NCBI GenBank assembly: GCA_051453625.1
Contig: JBOZIK010000001.1
Span: forward strand, 140,589,635 to 140,636,544
DNA from: Welwitschia mirabilis
Taxonomy: Eukaryota > Gnetophyta > Gnetopsida > Welwitschiales
Length of the DNA stretch: 46,910 nucleotides
Direction: 5' to 3'
The position numbers and the translations under genes were made by a program. Positions within the stretch are counted from its first letter, which is position 1. Every line of letters starts with the position of its first letter. Below are positions 42,481-46,910 of this stretch, in pieces. The notes below the pieces were generated by a model. It had not been told where the DNA came from, searched no databases, and was given only the letters and a program-made list of their open reading frames with translations.

Positions 42481-43150
42481 GATCAAAACCTTAATAGGAG
42501 TATTTCATGTGACTTATTATATTTAATTAGGAGTAGATTTGACATAATGTTTAGTGTTGTTGTGTATACTAGATATCAAATTAAACTAAAAAAATCTCAC
42601 CTCTAAGCTATCAAAAGGATTGTAAGGTATATAATAGGTATGAGTGATTATAATCCTTAGTATCCTAAAGGAACTTCTTTTGAGCTTATAAGTTTTAGTG
42701 ATGTAAACTAGGTTGGATGCAAGGATGATCAAAAAAGCACTAGTGAAAATTTATTCTTTCTAGGATCATGCTTAGAAGGATAGACATTTAAGAAGTAAAA
42801 TTCTCTTTCTCTTTCTATAGCAAAAATAAAATAAATAGCTCTAGGAAGTTTTTGTATCCATCTTATATGGATGAAAGAAATGCTTAAAGACTTTGAAGTT
42901 AGCTATGATTAGGTACCAATTTTTTATTATAAAACAACTGCAATTAACATTTTCTTATTCAATATTCTCACACTAAACATATTAAACTTGGACATCATTT
43001 TTCTAGATACTAAAAAGGAAAAGGTAATATTTCCATGAATTGTTTATAAATACTAATCAACAGCTAGCTAATATCTTTATGAAATCCATTAACTTTGATA
43101 AATTTTTAACTCTTCATTATGAACTAGGAATTATTTTTCTATTCTCTGAT
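42481..43150 (+). pseudogene. Element E RNase H remnant
   Basis: Follows RT without a break. ISFSDVN*VGCKDDQKSTSE, NLFFLGSCLEG, SIAKIK*IALGSF, WMKEMLKDFEVSYD, then near the end QQLANIFMKSINFDKFLTLH, YELGII. The SDAD box reads SDVN and the AEAEY box reads AKIK*, so the catalytic Asp and Glu are both lost (Asn and Lys). The ADIFTKPL-like end shows that Pol is complete in layout. Confidence 0.88.
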
Positions 43151-43534
43151 TAAAAGTAAGATAGCTCACCAGATTTCTAATTTTGTTGATTGGACCTAGA
43201 GAAGTTGGATCAATGAAAATTTAATTCTATCACCTAAAGTATTTTTAGGAAAATCTAAAGTAAGTTGAATTGACTATACTAAAGTCTTAGTCAAATAGAC
43301 CTAAAAACATTTTTAACCTACATCTCAATAGGTTAACCAGATCATAATTTGGTCAACTAGACCTATACAATTAGGTGTGAAAGAATTACCCTCCTTATAT
43401 TTAACTTAGTTGTTCCTCCTTATAAAATCATTTTGAAATCCTAAATACCTCATTTCCACCTGTCTTCCTATATTCTTTAGTCTTTATTAGTTTTTTTCCT
43501 CCTCCTTTGAACATCATTAAGTGCCATTATCTCC
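43151..43534 (+). other. Leader between RNase H and the third ORF of element E
   Basis: Non-coding. Just before the ORF start (43480-43530) is a T/C-rich stretch that aligns loosely with the leader of element D's third ORF (26325-26400, minus). Confidence 0.5.
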
Positions 43535-44600
43535 ATGGTAAAAGGATTCTCATAAAGAGTAAGACAAAAAGAGGCAACTAGGAAAAATCCAAGTTATTTC
43601 TACTCAGAAATATTAGATGGATACTTGGATAAGCTTTTTGGGAAGTTTGAAAAGAAACTCATCTATTAAGAGGGGCTAGTAGCTTTAAGAGAGCTCAGAT
43701 ATCTTAGGGGTATGATAAGGTTTCTTAATAATCTAGTTATCTCTTATTTTCTTGCAATTTTTGGGTTTGCTTACCCTTTCCTTACTTACATGTTTTATTA
43801 CAATGACTTTTATGATGCAAATTCTTCTACTTTTTTAATGCTCATTTTGAGAAAGAGAATAAAAGTTATCCTAGATATACTTACTCACTCACTTACTCAC
43901 ACATACTCTCTCTCTTACAAATCTTCCTAGAGGAGATTATGAGAAGTATTAGCCCTTGGATGACTACATGAAGGACAAGGTAGAAGTCACAATGGAGTTT
44001 TGTGGTAAACTCATTCGATGATAAACCACTCTTTCCACCTCTTATATTATTTCTAAATATCATTTTCTTCATTTAGTTTTTTCCTACAACATTTACCTCT
44101 TACTAGTTATCATGATAAGACCTCAAGATATTATGCTTATCTTTTGTATTTGCTGGGAACACATCACTCCATTGATGCTTCTACGATCATTCTTAATAAT
44201 ATGGTTTTTTTTAGGTGAAATATCATAAGACTCAAGCTTTTCCTTACTCCATCCTGATTATAAGGTGTATTGTATTTTTAGAGTTTGAATGCACCAAAAA
44301 ATTGAAAACTTAATTCCCATGTCTTTCATTAGGTATGCCAATCTATCACATATTCATATTTTCTTTGGAACCAATAAATCCTCTAAATATTCTTCTCCTA
44401 AGTAGTTCTTTACTAAAGAGACTTTATCATGCCAAAAGATGCTTGATTCTTATACTTGTTATATGAAGGAGACCCTCATTATAACTAACTATCAAATTGT
44501 AGATACTTCTAAGAAGACTATTAACTATTAACATCAGGTGAAAGAAGAAGAAGATCTAAATTCTAAATAAGAATTTAAGCAAGAGGAGGAATCAGATTAG
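43535..44600 (+). pseudogene. Element E third ORF (ORF3)
   Basis: About 350 codons. ATG at 43535 reads MVKGFS*RVRQKEATRKN, then YFYSEILDGYLDKLFGKFEK, ending at a TAA (43667), then EGLVALRELRYLRGMIRFLN, FGFAYPFLTYMFYYNDFYDAN, LMLILRKRIKVILDI. After a frameshift near 43920 come NLPRGDYEKY, DYMKDKVEVTMEF, and an acidic end (VKEEEDLNSK*EFKQEEESD) with a TAG at 44598. The order of blocks matches element D's ORF3. The two early stops (43553 and 43667) would each be CAA with one base changed. Function unknown; SIRE elements are known for an env-like ORF in this place. Not shown to be a membrane protein. Confidence 0.68.
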
Positions 44601-44629
44601 TTTCTTCATCTATTTTTATTTTTCTCTTC

Positions 44630-44662
44630 TTTGTCATTGATGTCAAAAGGAGGAGAAAATAG
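44630..44662 (+). other. Purine-rich module behind ORF3 of element E
   Basis: TTTGTCATTGATGTCAAAAG then GAGGAGAAAATAG. It closely resembles a PPT lead but lies about 330 bases before the LTR. A counterpart follows ORF3 in element D at 23893-23931. Confidence 0.55.
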
Positions 44663-44976
44663 TCTATGTTTCAAATTAAAAAATGTATTTTCTAAATTTT
44701 TTAAGCATGATTATAGTAACTCAGTTGTAGTTTATTAGTTGGTATGAGTTGTATTGCTTAATTTTATTAGAAGTAATGAATGTTATATTTCCTACAAAAT
44801 GTACCTTTAAAATGTTTTTTATTTTTTATCTTAGAAAAGACATTATGAATACTTATGTTGAATGAAAAATGTTAATATTCTGACTAATAATACTTTATGT
44901 TTCTTAGTGGGCATATCGTGAGAGGGAGTTTTTTCCACATAAGTCTGAATTTTTAATATAGTTTGCCATTAATGTT
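44663..44976 (+). other. Element E 3' non-coding stretch
   Basis: Nothing recognised apart from GTGAGAGGGAG at 44929-44939, another purine-rich run. Confidence 0.5.
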
Positions 44977-44988
44977 AAAGAAGCAGAT
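44977..44988 (+). promoter_or_regulatory. Polypurine tract of element E
   Basis: AAAGAAGCAGAT, led by TTTGCCATTAATGTT, directly before the LTR. It is decayed from what is probably an AAAGGGGGAGAT tract. Confidence 0.65.
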
Positions 44989-46365
44989 CATTCAATTATA
45001 TTACCAAGTTAATGTTAATCTAACAAATTTGATGTGGTATAATATATTACTAGCATTTTAGAAACCTAAATTTCTTATGAGTCAAAAGTAATACAACCTT
45101 TTTTACTAGCTTTATAAGAACCTAAAGTATGATCAAGTTATTAAGGGATTGACTAAATCTTAGAGGAATTGACTAGACCTATGTTAAAAATAGCCTAATT
45201 AATTTATCAAAGGAGCTAACTAGATCCAAGATGGGTTAATTAGACCTATACCAAAAATANNNNNNNNNNNNNNNNNNNNNNNNNNNNNNNNNNNNNNNNN
45301 NNNNNNNNNNNNNNNNNNNNNNNNNNNNNNNNNNNNNNNNNNNNNNNNNNNNNNNNNNNGAATTAACTAGACCTGTGTTAAAAATAGCCTAATTAATTTA
45401 TCAAAGAAGTTGACTAGATCTAAGATGGGTCAATTGTACTTATACCAAAAATATTTTCATTAATTTATTAAAGATTAACTAAATCCTAGAGGAATCAATC
45501 TAACCTAAAGTGAAAATAATTTTTATATCAAATTGATAAGGGGTCAATCAAATTGAAATGAAATAAATCAAATGTAAGCTTAAAGTGATCGACTAGATTA
45601 TAATGGAGTCAACTAAACTATGAGATGTAAGAAAATTAAATTAACTAAAAGAATATAGGTTTAACTGACTTCAGTAATAGCAAGAAATAAAATCGACTAA
45701 GTGTAAACAAAACTTTTCAGTTTATTTTCATAACCATTATCTCTTTATTTTTAACCATTGGAATTTAATATTTATTTGTAAACTGTAAAAGTATATCTTC
45801 TATCTAATCCAAATAAATCAAAATCTTCAAAGAGATTCTTTTTAATTGACCAAAAGAAAAAGGATACTTTAATACTTTTGTTATTTATTGGTCAATAGAA
45901 TACAATGTGTGAACTTGCATTTGTAAACTTTTCTTTAGATAATGTACCCTAATTTTATCATATTTTAGATCTAGTAGAGCTAGTGCTTTTAGGCATACTA
46001 TTCTTACTAATAGTTGTTCTCCATAAATATTGAAACTTAGCATTAAAAAATCTATTTCTAAAGACTACAAGTTAACCTAGAAATCTAGAAAGAAAGCAAT
46101 AAGAACCTAGAAGGGCTTATTATTAAAATTGATAGCCAAGAGTAGAGGAGGGGGTTTTCTTGAATCACTATAAATCATTGTGTCTAGTGGTCTTCTGTTT
46201 CATTTATTATTATTCTCTTTCACTCATATCATTTGATTTAATAATAGTTAGGTTCTTTATTTAAATGTACAAATATTTATAGTGTGGATTTTAAGGGGTA
46301 AATTTTATTTGTAAAAACCTATTTACCCCCTCTTCCCCTCCATCCATAGGGTTCTAGATTCAATA
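44989..46365 (+). repeat. Element E 3' LTR
   Basis: Matches the 5' LTR from CATTCAATTATATTACCAAG to GATTCAATA. It has a 100-N gap (45260-45359), with 45166-45259 repeated at 45360-45453; corrected length is about 1.2 kb. The TATA box is at 46169-46175. Confidence 0.85.
46169..46175 (+). promoter_or_regulatory. LTR TATA box (TATAAAT), element E 3' LTR
   Basis: Same sequence and surroundings as the 5' LTR box at 38233-38239. Confidence 0.55.
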
Positions 46366-46370
46366 AATAC
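46366..46370 (+). repeat. Right target site duplication of element E (AATAC)
   Basis: Partner of 36673-36677. Confidence 0.75.
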
Positions 46371-46424
46371 AATTACTTTATCATTAAAAAAAAATGCTAT
46401 CAGTAGTATTATCTAGTAACAAAT
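46371..46424 (+). pseudogene. Element B RNase H, continuation after element E
   Basis: With the TAC of the AATAC repeat it reads YNYFIIKKKMLSVVLSSNKF. This is the NYTTTEKEMLAVVxALxKF block of gypsy RNase H, continuing NPT*Y of 36677 without a frame change. The catalytic-Glu region reads Lys (KKK). It is cut off by LTR F. Confidence 0.8.
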
Positions 46425-46910
46425 TTTATCATTATCTTATTAGATAGGTATTCTAAGTTGTTTTGCAGGTAAATTAGCAGATAAATGCTTAGTTATTTGG
46501 ATAATAGAGAAACAGGATGAAAAGGATAAAAATATACAATTTCTAGATAAATTATAAGCATTTTTAATAGATATGGATAAATGACATTTTGGATAATAAT
46601 TCCTACAAACAACAAAGCAATCAAACTAACTAAAAGTTAAGAAAAGACTATTATCCACCTCATCATTCAGACGTTAGTTGTGGATGACATCTCCAAACTA
46701 ATCGATGACACTTTACATGTAGACCATAGGCAGTACAACTAAAGAAAATAAGAACATCTAATTATCAGTTTTCATCATCTCTTACATTGTCTGAATGAAT
46801 AAAAAGGAATATTATTCTCTTACACTTTTACCAAATATTCATCCATGTTGTTGCCACTTCATTGCGACTTTTCTTTGCATGTTAGCTAGGATTTTTTTTG
46901 TACTTTTCTA
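46425..46910 (+). repeat. LTR F, same family as the LTRs of element C (runs off the window)
   Basis: Aligns with 10640-11330 and 16215-16690, with shared strings such as TCTCTTACACTTTTACC and CATGTTAGCTAGG. The start near 46425 is not exact. It directly follows B's RNase H, so it is probably a third insertion into element B. Confidence 0.7.

Larger units (their letters stand above)
36678..46365 (+). mobile_element. Element E: Ty1/copia (SIRE-like) retrotransposon inserted in element B
   Basis: Plus-strand copia element with 5' LTR (36678-38427), PBS, gag, PR, IN, RT, RH, a third ORF, PPT and 3' LTR (44989-46365). The flanking AATAC repeats and the continuation of RNase H from 36677 to 46371 show where it landed. 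Protein blocks are homologous to element D throughout, including the third ORF, but the LTR sequences are distinct. Every gene is broken. Confidence 0.87.

Noticed and set aside
43860-43920. Pyrimidine-rich ACTC/TCTC run
   Set aside because: It lies inside ORF3 of element E and in its frame; treated as coding decay and not as a regulatory site.
1-46910. tRNA, rRNA or a host gene with exons
   Set aside because: I looked for GC-richer islands, long frames with non-retroelement motifs and tRNA-like arms and saw none; weak exons in the unassigned 8951-9950 stretch cannot be excluded.

Overview
This window looks like intergenic plant nuclear DNA made almost entirely of old, nested LTR retrotransposons. 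It is very AT-rich, has no bacterial gene spacing, and every coding trace I can recognise is retroelement gag/pol. I found no host gene, rRNA, tRNA or CRISPR array. The species cannot be named from the sequence. The sequence is a draft scaffold with 32 runs of N. Twenty-two runs are exactly 100 N and each is flanked by a diverged copy of the same sequence, so many apparent duplications are probably unmerged contig ends.

Layout. (A) 1 to about 8950, minus strand: a decayed Ty3/gypsy element. Read from right to left it has an LTR (from 7175), an eroded primer binding site, gag, protease, reverse transcriptase, RNase H and integrase. (B) Plus strand: a second Ty3/gypsy element that is the host of the other insertions. 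It survives in pieces: gag at 9951-10628, gag tail/protease/start of RT at about 17580-20174, rest of RT and start of RNase H at 35960-36677, and a further RNase H scrap at 46366-46424. (C) 10634-17574, plus: an LTR element carrying only gag and protease, inserted in B's gag with target duplication ACTAT. (D) 20175-35954, minus: a complete-layout Ty1/copia element (LTR, PBS, gag, PR, IN, RT, RH, an extra third ORF, PPT, LTR), inserted inside B's RT with target duplication GATAC. (E) 36678-46365, plus: a related copia element with the same layout, inserted in B's RNase H with target duplication AATAC. (F) 46425 to the end: an LTR of the C family, also abutting B's RNase H.

The best-supported result is this nesting. 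Removing D and E rejoins B's reading frame across each junction (residues ...SRY|N... at D, ...PT*YNYFII... at E), and each element has short direct repeats at its edges. D and E have a long 3' region after RNase H with a third ORF that is homologous between them, LTRs of about 1.2-1.3 kb after gap correction, and an initiator-Met tRNA PBS. These features fit the SIRE/Maximus type of copia element.

Nothing here is likely to make a functional protein. All frames are broken, mostly by stops that one C-to-T or G-to-A change would create, as expected from long-term decay of methylated cytosines. Catalytic acids of protease, integrase, RT and RNase H are replaced in the copia elements, often Asp to Asn. 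I did not find a new enzymatic or defence system. The most interesting items are the nesting, the shared third ORF with a conserved purine-rich module behind it, tandem amplification inside one LTR of D, the gag-protease-only element C, and the dovetail duplications at the gaps.
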